A program made the translations under genes and the position numbers. A stretch of 64,000 nucleotides of DNA from CAVPHV01 sp963821095. Its GTDB lineage: Bacteria > Actinomycetota > Acidimicrobiia > Spongiisociales > UBA5794. The stretch covers positions 1-64,000 of the forward strand of contig CAWGCJ010000015.1 in NCBI GenBank assembly GCA_963821095.1. Direction: 5' to 3'. The notes under the pieces are model-generated. The model searched no databases. It saw only the letters and a program-made list of their open reading frames with translations, and was not told the DNA's origin. Shown here one piece after another: positions 1 through 11,180 of this stretch (positions within the stretch are counted from its first letter, which is position 1; each line of letters starts with the position of its first letter).

Positions 1-107
1 CGAACCAGGCGAATGACCTCGTGGCCATCGTTCTGGAGAGAAGCCGAGAGCCGGCCTCCAATGAGTCCGGAAGCACCCGTCAGCAGGATCCTCTGTGGTT
101 CTTTCAA
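1..107 (-). CDS. NAD-dependent epimerase/dehydratase, TIGR01777-like (5' end only)
   Basis: Only the first 35 codons are in the window; the gene runs off the left edge. The N-terminus reads a Rossmann beta strand, the glycine-rich loop GASGLIGGRL and then HEVIRLVR. This matches the start of the extended-SDR sugar-epimerase-like family TIGR01777 (SulA/YfcH type), which binds NAD(P). The start is a TTG at 107-105, with a strong GGGAGG Shine-Dalgarno about 7 bases upstream. It is divergent from the sigma factor gene. The family call rests on a short stretch, so the substrate cannot be stated. Confidence 0.7.
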   Translation of the reverse strand, partial: MKEPQRILLTGASGLIGGRLSASLQNDGHEVIRLV

Positions 108-240
108 CGGGTACCTCCCTTTGCGAATCTTCGAATGTTCTACGGTCCGGTTGGTTGTAGTGGATGAGTTCTGCAATCCGTCCGCCGGCCGGTGCCGTAC
201 TCCATGTGAAAGGCTTCACAACGGCTGAAAGGCTCCGACA

Positions 241-1170
241 ATGGCAATGGCAGTGGCCCGACGAGACGAAAGCTCGGCCGACTCGCTCGCGATGTATCTC
301 GACGAGATCGGGCGCGCCCCGCTGCTCACCGCCGAGGAGGAAGTTGAGCTGGGACGTGCCATCGAAGACGGTCGCGCAGCAGAAGAGAAGCTCAAGGATG
401 CAAAGAAGACCTCCGAGCGCCGCTTTTTGCAGCGCCAGGTCAACGCCGGCCAGGACGCACGCGACCGGTTCATCGAAGCGAACCTCCGTCTGGTGGTCTC
501 CATCGCCAAGCGGTATCGACCGAGCGTCACGGGGATGGATCTTCTCGACCTGATTCAGGAAGGCAACTTCGGGCTTATGCGTGCCGTGGAGAAGTTCGAC
601 TGGCGCAAAGGTTTTAAGTTCTCCACCTACGCGACCTGGTGGATTCGCCAGGCAGTCCAGCGCTCCCTGCTCGAGAAGGGGAGTCCGGTCCGGGTCCCCA
701 GCAGGGTGCACGACGCTGCGGTGACCATCCACGGGATGCGGTCCCGTTTCCAGGCCGAACAGGGGCGGACACCTTCCCTCGAGGAGTTGGCCGAACACTC
801 CGGGCTCGATGTTGAGCTGGTTGCTGAAGCGCTCGCCGTCGGTTCGGTGGCATCGCTGGAGGCGCCCATCGGAGAGGACGGCGCCGTGCTGGGGGACTTC
901 GTTGAGATGGAAGAGGAAGCTGGGCCCGAGGACCTGGCGGTCAACGCCGGTGTGTCGGACGATCTCCGCAAGGCCATTGACCGACTCGACGAGCGAGAGC
1001 GCATCATCATGCTGCGCCGCTTTGGCTTCCACGACGAGGTGCCGCATGCCCGGGCCGAGATCGGTGCCGTGCTCGGTGTCAGCCCGGAACGGGTTCACCA
1101 GATCGAGAAGGCGGCGTTGACCCGGCTTCGCCACCCGGCGTTCGGCCTACGCGAGAGCGACCTGGTCTAG
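241..1170 (+). CDS. RNA polymerase sigma factor, sigma-70 group 2 (SigB/HrdB-like)
   Basis: This 309-residue sigma factor directs RNA polymerase to promoters. Region 1.2 is visible at about residues 14-45 (MYLDEIGRAPLLTAEEEVEL). Region 2 spans about 80-150, with the core-binding LRLVVSIAKRY and the -10 recognition FSTYATWWIRQAVQRS. Region 3 follows from about 160, and region 4.2 ends the protein (GVSPERVHQIEKAALTRLRHP). It lacks the long N-terminal extension of a primary sigma, so a group 2 or alternative role is more likely. The start is ATG 241, with a second ATG two codons later. It is divergent from the epimerase gene and intact, unlike several genes downstream. Confidence 0.93.
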   Translation: MAMAVARRDESSADSLAMYLDEIGRAPLLTAEEEVELGRAIEDGRAAEEKLKDAKKTSERRFLQRQVNAGQDARDRFIEANLRLVVSIAKRYRPSVTGMDLLDLIQEGNFGLMRAVEKFDWRKGFKFSTYATWWIRQAVQRSLLEKGSPVRVPSRVHDAAVTIHGMRSRFQAEQGRTPSLEELAEHSGLDVELVAEALAVGSVASLEAPIGEDGAVLGDFVEMEEEAGPEDLAVNAGVSDDLRKAIDRLDERERIIMLRRFGFHDEVPHARAEIGAVLGVSPERVHQIEKAALTRLRHPAFGLRESDLV

Positions 1171-1255
1171 CAGCTGGCTATTTGGCTGGGTCTCGTAGCG
1201 TCCCGGTGCCCCGTAGATTGTGGGGACACCGTCGCCTACCGAAGAGGAGCCGACC

Positions 1256-1825
1256 ATGGCTGTGGAGTCAACGATGCTGGCACTGGGGACACCGGCGCCC
1301 GATTTTGATCTGATGGACACGGTGAGCGGTGAGCAGATCAAGCTCGGCGATGTTGCCGACCAGAAGGCCCTTGTGGCGATCTTCCTCTGCAACCACTGCC
1401 CCTACGTCAAGCACGTCCAGGACGGTCTCGTCGCCTTCGGCAATGACTACGCCGACCGGGATGTTGCCATCGTCGCCATCGGTTCGAACGATGCGGTGGA
1501 GTATCCCGACGATGGGCCGGAGCAACTCGGTGCCGTTGCCCGCGAATTCGGGTACGCCTTTCCGGTGCTGTTCGATGAGGACCAGGACGTCGCCAAGGCC
1601 TATACCGCGGCGTGTACGCCGGACTTCTTCGTCTTTGGCCCCGACCGCACCCTGGTCTACCGGGGCCGCTTCGACGAGTCTCGCCCCAACTCCGACGTTC
1701 CGGTCACGGGCGCCGACCTGCGCGCCGCAGTTGATGCGGTGCTCGCCGACGAACCCGTCGCGGACGTCCAGTACCCATCGATGGGCTGCTCCATCAAGTG
1801 GAAGCCCGGCAACGAACCCGGCTAG
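1256..1825 (+). CDS. Thioredoxin-like (AhpC/TSA family) protein with CNHC motif
   Basis: This is a 189-residue cytoplasmic thioredoxin-fold protein. The redox motif CNHCPYVKH puts cysteines at about residues 45 and 48, after a PAPDFDL opening typical of AhpC/TSA redoxins. The domain covers nearly the whole chain and there is no signal peptide. The ATG at 1256 is chosen because AGGAG precedes it closely; the in-frame ATG 36 bases upstream has no such site. It is a thiol-disulfide or peroxide reductase by family, but the substrate is not evident. A hairpin repeat follows the stop codon. Confidence 0.85.
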   Translation: MAVESTMLALGTPAPDFDLMDTVSGEQIKLGDVADQKALVAIFLCNHCPYVKHVQDGLVAFGNDYADRDVAIVAIGSNDAVEYPDDGPEQLGAVAREFGYAFPVLFDEDQDVAKAYTAACTPDFFVFGPDRTLVYRGRFDESRPNSDVPVTGADLRAAVDAVLADEPVADVQYPSMGCSIKWKPGNEPG

Positions 1826-1828
1826 TCC

Positions 1829-1892
1829 CCAATCCGTTCTTGCATGGCCGAGGCGCGATTCTTCGCGCCCTGGCCACGCAAGAACGGATTGG
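1829..1892. repeat. Dispersed hairpin repeat, copy 1 (possible bidirectional terminator)
   Basis: The arms at 1829-1843 (CCAATCCGTTCTTGC) and 1878-1892 are perfect 15-bp inverted repeats. Between them lies a second inverted pair, GGCGCG and CGCGCC, around the loop ATTCTT. It sits between two convergent stop codons, 3 bases after one and 2 bases before the other. Related copies occur at 9981-10041 and 13511-13567. Confidence 0.85.
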
Positions 1893-1893
1893 T

Positions 1894-4800
1894 CTACGGG
1901 TTGACGGCGGCCTCTGGGATGAATGCGGTGAGTCGGGCGATGTGGCCGGTTCGATCGAAGATGGCGCGACTGGTCTCGGCGTCGACATAAAGACCCTCGA
2001 TGCGGTCCTGGGCACCGTCCGTGTAGCTGACTGCGACCCCGGCCTCACCCGACGTGAGCGTCACGACGACCGGGACCTGGCACACCGTGAGCCCAAGCGA
2101 ACCCGCCGGAAGTTCGATCGTGGTCGAGGCGTTGTCGAGCCCGACGACCTGCCATGTCTCCGGCTGCTCGAGGAACTCGCCCCTGCGCAACAGGATCGGA
2201 TCGAAGCAGATCTGCCCGCCGGTGACGCGGACCCCAAGCTCCAGCGGCCGGGTCAGCAGTTCCTCCTTCACCTGGCCGGTCATCCCCGGCTGCTGAGCAC
2301 CGGCGTGAGCGGGCGTATGGGAGTACGGATCCGTCGGGAACGCACCATATTCGGCCGCCGTCTTGTTGAACCCGAGTCCGGCGCGGACTCGCCAGTAATC
2401 ACGGATCAGGTAGTCAATGACATCGGGAGCAGCGTCGGCGTTGGACGCCTCGTCGACCGACTCCTGCACCGCGACCAGCAGCTTCGCCACCATGTGCCAG
2501 TAGATCGAGCCGATGCCCTCGAAGCCGTACATCGAACCGGAACGGCCCGTGTACCCGTGGTGTTGGAAGACCTCCTCATACAGGTCGAGCGTCGCCCCCT
2601 CGTGGTCGGCGACCAAGGCTCGCCCAGGCATCCTCGGCGGACAACCGACCCAACGCGGCGCGCAAGTCGCTCTGGTTCCGAAAGCCCGGGTTGAAACGAT
2701 ACGTTCCTTCGGCATCGAGAACCACGACCGACTCGTCGCCCGCCGCCAGCAGCGCCTGTAAGAGTGGATTGGCCGCCACCGCCCCGTCCGGCAGCACGTT
2801 CTTGTCAAGGAACGACGGGAGGCGCGGCGCCGGATACAGCATGAAGCTGCGTTGGTCGGACCGGTACATGGCGCTGGCGAAGAGCGCCTGCCACGACCTC
2901 GGCCCGTTCCTCGGCGGAGAGCAGGCCCGAGCTGAGCACGGCCACCTGTCCCTCCAGCATCTCGGGGAGGTGTGAGATTGTGGCTTCCGAGCCGTCGGCA
3001 CCAAACTCCACGAGGTTGTACGAGTGGTAAAGGCCGTCGGGTCGCCGGCTGCGTCGAATGTCGGTGTCGAGATGGTCGAGGGCGATCTCGAAGAGATCGG
3101 CGATGGCGGCGGCGCCGACCTGAGTGGAACCCGAGAAGCCCCCGGCGTAGACGCGGGATCGGTACTCAAACGACGCCCGACCCAGCTCATCCATGAAGGT
3201 CTTGCGTTGTCGCGGGTTGAGCCCGCCATCGGGGCGATCGGCATGTCCTCGCAAGATGGCAGTGATCCGGGTGAGCCAGCCGGCAACCTCGGTTGACAGC
3301 TGGATGTCGCTCAGCGCGGCGTCGTCCACCAGGTTCCTCAGGAAGTGCAGGTAGCGGCGCAGCTGGTAGAGCGTGACCATCGACAGGCCGTGGCCGACCA
3401 AGGCGTTGTTGGCGTCGTTCCACTCAGGACGCTGCGTATTCATCCAGATGCCGCCGTCCGGCACATAGTTCGACAGTTTCGCCAGCGCCGGGACCAGGAG
3501 CTTCTCGAGGAGCGAGACGAGGTACACCTCCCGGTCCGGGTCCCACATCAGCTTGCCGTCGGCGCCGATCTCGCTCACCCGCTCTGCAGAGCGATCCGCC
3601 GCGGCCGTGTCATAGGTGATCGTGTCCTTCGGGTCGCGCACGAGCTCCTCGTGGGAGGCGATCCGGTAGGGCACGTCGGCGTAGGAGAACCAGGGGTCGA
3701 TCGAGGAGATCCTCGATCGCTCTCGGAGAGAACTCGTTGGCTTCTTCGAGTAGGCGCTGCAGATAGACGATTTGGTGGTCGCCCCAGTATCCGATGTGGC
3801 TCCACGGGTCGTCTGGGTCCGGCACCTCCCAGTCGATTCCGCCCCTCGTGATCCGGTAGGGGTTGTAGCCGTCTGCGGTTGAGGCGTTGACGAAGACGGC
3901 GATGACACTCGGCAGGTAGGAGGGGAAGCTGAGGCACAGGGCTTCCCAGTTCTGGAAGATGTCCCTCCAGTTGCCTTCGTAGTGCATGGCCGGGTTGCCT
4001 GCGGCGTCCCGTATCTCGATGGAGAACGTGTTCCACGGCCGGCTCGGGTCGCCGTGGCGTCGTGAGAAGGTGAGGGGCAGGTACTCGAGACTGAGCCGAA
4101 CGAGTTGGGCATCACCGCGGTCGACGATTTCGCCGGAGGAGCCATCCGCGTTCGACCCACTCGGGAAGACTCTCGAGCCAGGCCCGATGTCGATCCGCCA
4201 CGGCGCGGTTGCGGCCGTCGACGAAGACCGCAAAGTCGTCGGTGCGGATCGTTGTAGCCGTAGAGGAAGACGCCGCCGCGCATGGCGTTGTACGTCACGT
4301 TCGCGAACTGGTGGGCGGTAGCGACCCGGTCGCCGGTGCGTTGCAGCGCATCGCTGCGCGCCATCAGGTGTACAAAGCCTTCGGTGCCGCGGCGGATGGA
4401 TGCGGACACTTCGGCAATTGGATCGGGCGAGCTGCGCAGGAACCTGCGCAGCCCGGCAGCGGCCGGCTGATCCTGCCGAACGTCGGCGACGATGTGCCAC
4501 GTGGTTGCCTCACCCGGGCCGATCGTGACGTTGCCGGTCAGGAGGTAGCCGCCGGGACGACCGGTAACGAGAGATTGCGGCGCGTTGAGTCGGCCCGTGA
4601 TGAAGTCGGCAACCGCCGCCGGGTCCAAGGTCACGGTCGCCCCCTCCAAGCCGCGTGACCAGGCCACAGAGCCAACGAGCGCCTCCGCCGGTTCGGGGCG
4701 ATCGACGATGTGGGCCTCGAGCGTGAAGGCGGCGAGCCTGGTGCCGGCGTCGATGATCTCGCTTCGCTTGTAGGCGTTCGTCAGGTTGTTCAGCCGTTGA

Positions 4801-5342
4801 TACAGCGCGGGGTCGAGCCCGGAGGGGAGCAGATTGACCAATCCGTCGATGAGGCCGGTGTCGACGGGGCTATCACCGGCGTTGGTGAGGGAGGCGGTCC
4901 TGACGAATCCGAAACGATCACTGTTCGACCACCGGTAGCGAAACACCAGCCCGAGCCCGCCGTGGGCTTCCTCGAAGATGACCTGATTCCCCACCACGGA
5001 CTTGTAGAGGTTACGGGCGACATCCGGCGCCGATGGCCCGGCGAGGGGACACCACACCGTTCCATCGCTGAGACGAAACGCAGTCACCGGCCCGGTGATC
5101 CCGGCCGCCTGATGGAGACGGTCGTCGGTCTCGTAGGGAAACAGTGCCGATGCGGCGTTGCCGCGTCCTGCCGTCAGCCCGCCGCGACTCGATACGAACA
5201 TCCAAAGGTCCGAGTCGCTGACGATGCTCATCAGGAACGGACCGAGGCGATCGACATTCGGGATGGCGTAGAAGCCCTCACCGTTGATGTCGACGAACCC
5301 TTCCTCCGGGGGAGTGCCGGGCGCGACATGGTGCGTCGTCAT
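1894..5342 (-). pseudogene. Large protein of unknown function, possibly carbohydrate-active (about five frameshifts)
   Basis: Continuous homology-like coding runs through three frames on the minus strand, about 1,150 residues once joined. Frame changes lie near 4240, 4155, 3705, 2890 and 2620. Segments start MTTHHVAPGTPPEEG, then WMFVSSRGGLTAGRGNAASA, ALFPYETDDRLH and HYEGNWRDIFQNWEALC. They end in a helical C-terminal half. The reading frames are free of stops between shifts. The overall look recalls large (alpha/alpha)6-barrel glycoside-processing proteins related to cellobiose phosphorylase, but I do not recognise it firmly. The start ATG at 5342 has GGAG six bases upstream. It lies downstream of the GH16 gene on the same strand, which supports a role with glucan breakdown. 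It is either decayed or hit by indel errors. Confidence 0.6.
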
Positions 5343-5382
5343 TTCAAACTCCATGGTCCGGCATTGTCGCACCATCATGAGA

Positions 5383-5410
5383 GGCCCCGGCCGACCGAGC
5401 GACCGGGGCC
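5383..5410 (-). terminator. GC-rich hairpin after the GH16 gene
   Basis: The perfect 8-bp arms GGCCCCGG and CCGGGGCC surround a 12-base loop. It lies 18 bases beyond the stop codon of the GH16 gene and upstream of the next minus-strand start. There is no clear T-tract, so this is a probable rather than certain terminator. Confidence 0.55.
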
Positions 5411-5427
5411 CCGTACGTCACGATCTC

Positions 5428-8400
5428 CTACGGCACGAGTTCGTAGGCGCCGACGTCGCAGCCGGCTCCCTGGGGCCGGATCACGCCGCGTTGGTCCGTC
5501 GCCGGGCACACCGCTGCATTGGCGGAGTCGATGGCCGGACTCCCCGCCAGCAACGCATGGGTCAGGGTCGGGCCTCCGTTGTCGGCAAGGACGCCCAGCC
5601 CTGCATCGGCAACGACCGGTCGCTTGCGACCGGGTTGCAGGAGCCATCCGTGAACACGTTGTCGCCGAGCGAGGTGAGGACCGCGGCCGCCAGGGTCACC
5701 TTCCACCTGGCACCCATAGTCGCCGTTGTTGGCGACGATGCTGTTCTGCAACGTCACCACCACGGGGGCGCCGAAGGTGGCGACCATCAACCCACCGGCG
5801 GTCCCGCCGGGAGCAGCGTTCTCGGTGATGGTGCTGTTCACGATCGTCACCGTACCGTCGGTAGCAAACATGGCGCCGCCGTGCCATGCGGTCGACGTGT
5901 TGTCGGTGATGGTGCTGTTGACGATGGTGGCGTCACCCAGGGTCCGCAGCCCACCGGCGACGTCCCCGGCAACGTTGCCGCTCACGGTGCTGTTGGTGAC
6001 ATTGATGGTGCTGTTGAAGAATCCGTAGATCCCTCCACCGGGCTGGCCCAACGTGGCGTTGTTGCTCACCGTGCTGTCGGTGAGGTTTAACGTTGCCCCA
6101 TCGCCGTTGTAGATCCCGCCGCCTCCCAGGTCGAATGCGGCGGCACCGCCGCTCGATTCGGTGTTGTTGGTCACCTGACCCGATCGAGATTCAGCACACC
6201 GAGGTTGAGTATCCCTCCGCCTTGCGCAGCGCCAACACCGTCGGAAACGGTGATGTCGTTCAGCGTGGCTTCGACCCCGGCACCGACCTGCACCACCGCG
6301 AGGCGTTGTTGCCGCTGACCGCCAGCCCCGGGGCGCTTGCCCCATCGACCGTGACGTCCCGATTGATCTCCAGTTGGCTGGAGGTCAATGCAATCGTTCC
6401 GCCGGAGAGCGCCGGATCGAAGTCGATCACTCCGCCGTCGGCGATGTCGTTCAGCGCCTCCCGCAGGGATCCGTCGCCGGAGTCGTTGAGGTTGGTGACC
6501 GTGATCTCGGTCGGTGCCGGAATCGGGATCAACCGAACCTGGTCGAAGCGACTCGTGCCCTCCGACGCATACGGCAGCTCGAACCCGTATCCCCAGATCT
6601 CATCCAGACCCAGTCCGTCGTTGGGGGCTCCGGCGGGCTGGTTGGCGCTGCGGACAAAGTCACCAAACGGAATCTGGACCTGCTGCCAGCCAGTTGCGCT
6701 GTCGACGAATGTCGCCTCGAACCGCTCCGCGGTGTCCGGTCCCTGATAGACCCGCACGTAGTCGATCGCCGTTTCCTGGGGGAAGGTGGTGTCGTCGCCG
6801 ACCGCCCCTCCGAAGTTGCCGCCCACGGCAACGTTGAGGAGCAGGAAGAACGGCTTCTCGAACACCCACTCGTTGGGGGCAACATCTGCCGGGGTGGCGG
6901 AGTGGTACAGGATGTCGTCCACGTACCAGTTGATGGCGTCTGGCTCCCACTCGACGACGAAGGTGTGGTAGTCGTTGAAGACCGGCTCGCCGAAATCGTA
7001 GACGTTGCCGAAGCTCGCCCACCTGAGTAGCCGGGGCCGTGGATCGTTCCGAAGATCTCGTTTGGCAGGCGTCCGACGAACTCCATGATGTCGATCTCGC
7101 CCGCTTGCGGCCAGGGGTTCCGGTCGATGTCGGTGCCCAGGCTCCACACCGCCGGCCACAGTCCGGCGCCTTGCGGCACCAGGACGCGGGATTCGATGCG
7201 CCCGTAGGCGAACTCCGCCTTGTGCCACGAGTTGAGGCGTGCCGAGGTGTACTCGCACGGCCCGTAGTAGCACTCGAGCGAACCGTCGGCTTCACGCAAC
7301 GTGAGCACGAGATTGCCGTTGCCGTCGGTTGCCGCGTTGGCAGGATCGTCGGTGTAGTACTGCAGCTCCTCATTGCCCCAGCCGTTCTTGCCGTCCGGGG
7401 TGACGTCGCCCAACTCGTATTCCCAGTTGTCAGGGTTTGGCGGGGTGCCGGCCGGCTCGTTGAACTCGTCGCTCCAGACCATGGTCCAGCCATCGGGACC
7501 GGGGTCCGGCGCCCGATTGTCCTTCAGCTGGACCGTGACCTCTGTCCCCGCTCCCGGTTCCGTAGTACCAGAAGCCGAGCGCCTCGCCCGGGACCAGTCC
7601 TGGCCAAGCGGGAAGTCCCGACCGAACACTGCCTGGGTGAGGTCGAGGCCCCTAACCGCCTTGGTGGCGCTACTCCACGCCTTTCGATAGGAGGCGATGG
7701 CCTTGGCCGGCCTGCCCGCGGCGGCATAGCCGTCCGCCTGCTCGAGGTAGCTTGTTGCCTTGTTGATCCAGTACGCCTTGCCGTCGTTGTAGTCGGCGAG
7801 AGCGATGGCGGTGGTGGCGAGATCGCGATCCGCCCCGACGAGTCCGTCGATGGCCTCGTCCACCTCGGCGGCCACGGCATCGCTTCGAACCCGCTCCAGC
7901 CACCACACGGCCTGCTGCTCCCAGCTGAAGACCTTCCAGCCCCGCTTGGGGTTGAGGAAGTAGCCGTTCGCCCAGTACCTCGCGTCGAGGCTCTTGTCGA
8001 TCTTCCAGATCGCTTTTTCGATCCGGTGCCGGTCCCATTTGCCGACCAGGGGAACGAGGCCGGTGAGGTCGTCGGAGACGGACTGCTTGATGGCCTCGGG
8101 AGAGGGTGCCTGCGCCGGGCTGGCCGCCTCGAGGATTCCTTCGTAGGCGCCCTGGCCCGGGACGGCGATGGGGTCGCCGCCTCGATCTCAGCCGTCGAGA
8201 GTGCCATCAGTCCCGCGGAATCCCACAGGTAGTCGCCCCGCTCGAAGTCGTCGATCAGGTCGGGGTCGTAAGGGTCGTTGTCGGTGATGAGCGCCGAGGC
8301 CTGGAAGATGGCGCCGAGACCGGCGTCGACAGGATTGGAGAGGCGGAGCGTGACTCGCTTGTCACCTGTGAACTTGGAGTTGTCGAAGGTCTCGAGTGGG

Positions 8401-9914
8401 AAGCTCAACTCTTGAGGTCCACCGTTGGTGAACGTGAGGGTTCCAGAGGTCGGCGTGTAGTCCCGGTTTGGATCTGCCGTTGCCGGTTCGGTGGCGTAGT
8501 CCACGCTCACGGCAGCGGGATCGTCATCGCCCATAGCTCGGTTGAGCTTGACGGTGACATCGCCCGTGGTTCCCTCTTCGATCAGGTACTTGCCCAGAGT
8601 GAAGCTCACGGCGAGTTCTGGGATCTCGGCCACGCCGTAGAGGGCGACATCGTCCATGTAGTAGGTCAGCTCGCCGGGCGTGTCCAACGTGCCGAGCGCC
8701 CAGCCGTGCACCTCGGTCAGCGTGAAGCCGTCGTTGGGGGCGCCGTTGCCAATCTCCTTGCGGGTGAAGCTGGAGAACGGGAACTCGAAGAGTTGCCAGC
8801 CGGCGAAGTCGTCGATGAGGCTGACCGTGAAACGTTCCCCGTCGTCGGTGGTGGATCCCGGGTTGCGGTTGTCGATCACGTCGATGAACAGCGTCGTGCC
8901 GGTATTCAGGCCGTAGAGCCAGAAGCTCATGCCCTCCGAGCCGCTCCAGTCCTGGGGCACCCAGGTGTCCACGGCGGCGTTCTCGAAGGCGTGGATCACT
9001 CCGGCAAATGCGACAACGTCGCCGGTGAGAGCGAGAACGTTGTTGCCCGCCGTTGAGTCGGGGACAGGCGCCGGCGGTGTGTCCGTTGTCGTAACCGACA
9101 CCGGGCTGCCGTCGCTGAACGTGAAGAACCCGATGGGGATGCCGTTGCCGTCCGTGCCCGAGGGTAGGCCGTTCTCGAAGTCGTCGATGATCGTGGGTGC
9201 CGCCGGAGCCAACGGTCCCTCACTGAACGCCCAGTAGTCGGTACGGAAGTTCACGTCGCTACCGGTGCCGATCACGGCGACAACGACGTTGATCAACTGG
9301 CCGTTTCCGGCTGGGGCGGGCACGGCGTCGAGCACACCGTTGCCGCCGGTGAAGAACGAGTTGTCGTCGAAGAAGTCGGCGAGTGGGATCGAAACGAACT
9401 GCCAACCGGCGCCGCTCTCGGCGCACGGCCCGGCCGCCGAGATCACACAGTTGAACTGGAACTCGTCGTCGTCGGCAGGCGTTGCCGCGTCGTCGCCGTT
9501 GTCGTCCTCTTGGAGGTTGATCTCCAGGGTGTAGTCCTGGCCGATGTCCGGGTTGATCCAGAAGTTGAAGTAGTCGGTGCCGGTGAGGTCGGTGGGGTTG
9601 GTCCGACCGAAGCCACCATAGAAACCGGGCGTTCCCCCGGATCCCCATCCGGTCTCGAGCGAGTAAGCACCACCGAGCGTCGGAGGCAGATCGGTGTCGT
9701 TGGGAGTGATGCCGCCTCCCCCGACGTCACCATCGAACGCAAACCATCCGTTCGCGAACGGATCCCCGTGCTCCATATCGTCGAAAACGACGGGTGAAGT
9801 CGCGGCTTGGGCATTGGGAGCTACCTGTACCGCCACTAGTACCGCAGCCATTACGGCCAGGGCCAGCGCGCCCACCCTCGCCCGTCGTGTCATCCTCTTG
9901 CTCGCGTGGATCAT
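5428..9914 (-). pseudogene. Secreted multidomain GH16 beta-glucanase with CBM-like, Calx-beta and beta-helix modules (frameshifted)
   Basis: Joined across frames this encodes about 1,490 residues. A Sec signal peptide (residues 1-38, ending NAQAA) leads. Next come two or three beta-sandwich modules of carbohydrate-binding type (DDMEHGDPFANGW, DDFENGLPSGTDGNG), a Calx-beta domain, and a helical module (EKAIWKIDKSLDARYW). The GH16 catalytic domain has the motif GEIDIMEFVG, where the Glu residues are nucleophile and acid/base. Another sandwich follows, then a parallel beta-helix of the choice-of-anchor-Q type (LADNGGPTLTHALLAGSPA). By family it cuts beta-1,3 or beta-1,4 glucans such as laminarin outside the cell. 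Frame changes lie near 8190, 7030, 6305, 5690 and 5625. Start ATG 9914 has an AAGGGG site upstream. Confidence 0.8.
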
Positions 9915-9980
9915 CGAGTTACCCCTTCTCGGTTGGTCTGCCCCAAACACTCTATGTGGTCGGAGACGGACGTGCCAGCC

Positions 9981-10041
9981 GATCTGCTCTTGCGTGGCAG
10001 GGGCGGCGTCTTCTGGGACCCTGGCCACGCAGGAACGGATC
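9981..10041. repeat. Dispersed hairpin repeat, copy 2
   Basis: The 18-base arms at 9981-9998 and 10024-10041 pair with three mismatches. The inner arm GCGTGGC/GCCACGC is shared with the other copies. It sits 8 bases beyond the stop of the lipoprotein gene (minus strand), upstream of the GH16 gene. Confidence 0.8.
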
Positions 10042-10048
10042 GTCGGCG

Positions 10049-10933
10049 CTAGGCAGTCGGGAACTCGATGCCTTCGATGATGGCGTCGGCCATCGCCTTG
10101 GACTCTTCCTCAGCGTCCGGATAGAGGCGGGTCTGCAGCAGAACGACCTTGTCGCCCACAGAAACGATGTCCGTTCGAAACCGCCAGTCGGCCTCGGAAG
10201 ACCCTTCCCAATCGAGCCCGATGAGGCAGCGAATCCAAACGCCACTGTCTTCGCGTTCGCCGCATTCGCCGAGTGTTCCGGAAAAGGCGGACTCGACCCG
10301 AACTCCCTTGTACCCGCCGATGGTCACTGCGGCGGGTTGGGTTGACTCCACCAACGCCGGGTGGTCGGCCAGTATCGCTGCAAGGTCGTCCACGTCCGCG
10401 ACGGCCACCTTCCCGTCCGCGTCTCCCGATGGATATAAATGGGTGAGGCGATACACGGCGACGAGCGGTGCGACGAGCTCAACCCGATCGTCATCCTCAT
10501 TCCACTCCACGAACGGTTCCATCCACGCCGGGATCGGTTCCGGCCAGAACGCTCTCCCCCACTCGGGGAACGTCCCACAGCAATCGCTCAACCCATACGG
10601 AGTAGTCGACATTGGGCTGGTCAGGGCTACTGAGATAGGCACCGAATCAATGGCGTAGGTGCCAACCCCACCCCACCGCGCGGAGTACGTCCCCGGTTCC
10701 GCCACCCCCTTCAACGGGAGGCGGGGCAGAGTGGTAGTGGTGGCGGTGTCCTCGGCGGCGGTTGTCGTGGTCTCCGCCACCGTTGTGGTCGTGACCGGTT
10801 CTGCGGTGCTGGTGGTGGGCTCGGCAGCGGTGGTCGTTGTCGTGGCCTCGGCGGCGGTGCTGGTGTCGTTGTCGCTTGCGCAGGCGGACAGGGCAAGCGC
10901 GATGACGACGCAGGCGAGCGTCAGAGTTCTCAT
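10049..10933 (-). CDS. Secreted lipoprotein of unknown function with Thr-rich linker
   Basis: The product has 294 residues. The N-terminus is a lipoprotein signal: Arg at 2, a hydrophobic core, then the lipobox LSAC with Cys18. A Thr/Ala/Glu-rich tether of about 55 residues follows (TTTTTAAEPTTSTAEP) before a folded C-terminal domain of about 220 residues that I do not recognise. That domain has several cysteines (SDCCGTF, GECGERE, WIRCLIG) and ends MADAIIEGIEFPTA. The start ATG at 10933 has GGGAGG upstream. It is divergent from an ECF sigma operon across a region with nested inverted repeats, so it may be a target of that sigma factor; this is inference. Confidence 0.75.
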   Translation of the reverse strand: MRTLTLACVVIALALSACASDNDTSTAAEATTTTTAAEPTTSTAEPVTTTTVAETTTTAAEDTATTTTLPRLPLKGVAEPGTYSARWGGVGTYAIDSVPISVALTSPMSTTPYGLSDCCGTFPEWGRAFWPEPIPAWMEPFVEWNEDDDRVELVAPLVAVYRLTHLYPSGDADGKVAVADVDDLAAILADHPALVESTQPAAVTIGGYKGVRVESAFSGTLGECGEREDSGVWIRCLIGLDWEGSSEADWRFRTDIVSVGDKVVLLQTRLYPDAEEESKAMADAIIEGIEFPTA

Positions 10934-11088
10934 GGTCCTCCCCTTCGGTTGTCCCGACCACCCGCCCGGCGCCCCCTCTTGATGCGCCTCATGGACGTCT
11001 TCCCCGGCGAGAGCGCTCCCCCCTGGGGCCCCGCGGGACCCGGTTGGGTCCCGCTCGGCCCTCGCCTGAACCTGACGGTTCACCTTGT

Positions 11089-11157
11089 CTATGTCCGGGA
11101 TAGCGGTGATGCAACCCCTCTTTGTGCCCTGTTGCATCGGACGTGATGCGGACATAG
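11089..11157. promoter_or_regulatory. Nested inverted repeats in the lipoprotein/ECF divergent promoter
   Basis: An outer perfect 9-bp pair, CTATGTCCG (11089-11097) and CGGACATAG (11149-11157), encloses an inner perfect 8-bp pair, GATGCAAC (11108-11115) and GTTGCATC (11131-11138). It lies between the two divergent genes, ending 24 bases before the sigma start. It could be an operator or a structured 5' leader. Confidence 0.5.
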
Positions 11158-11180
11158 TCAGGGTGAGGAGTTGCGAGGCG

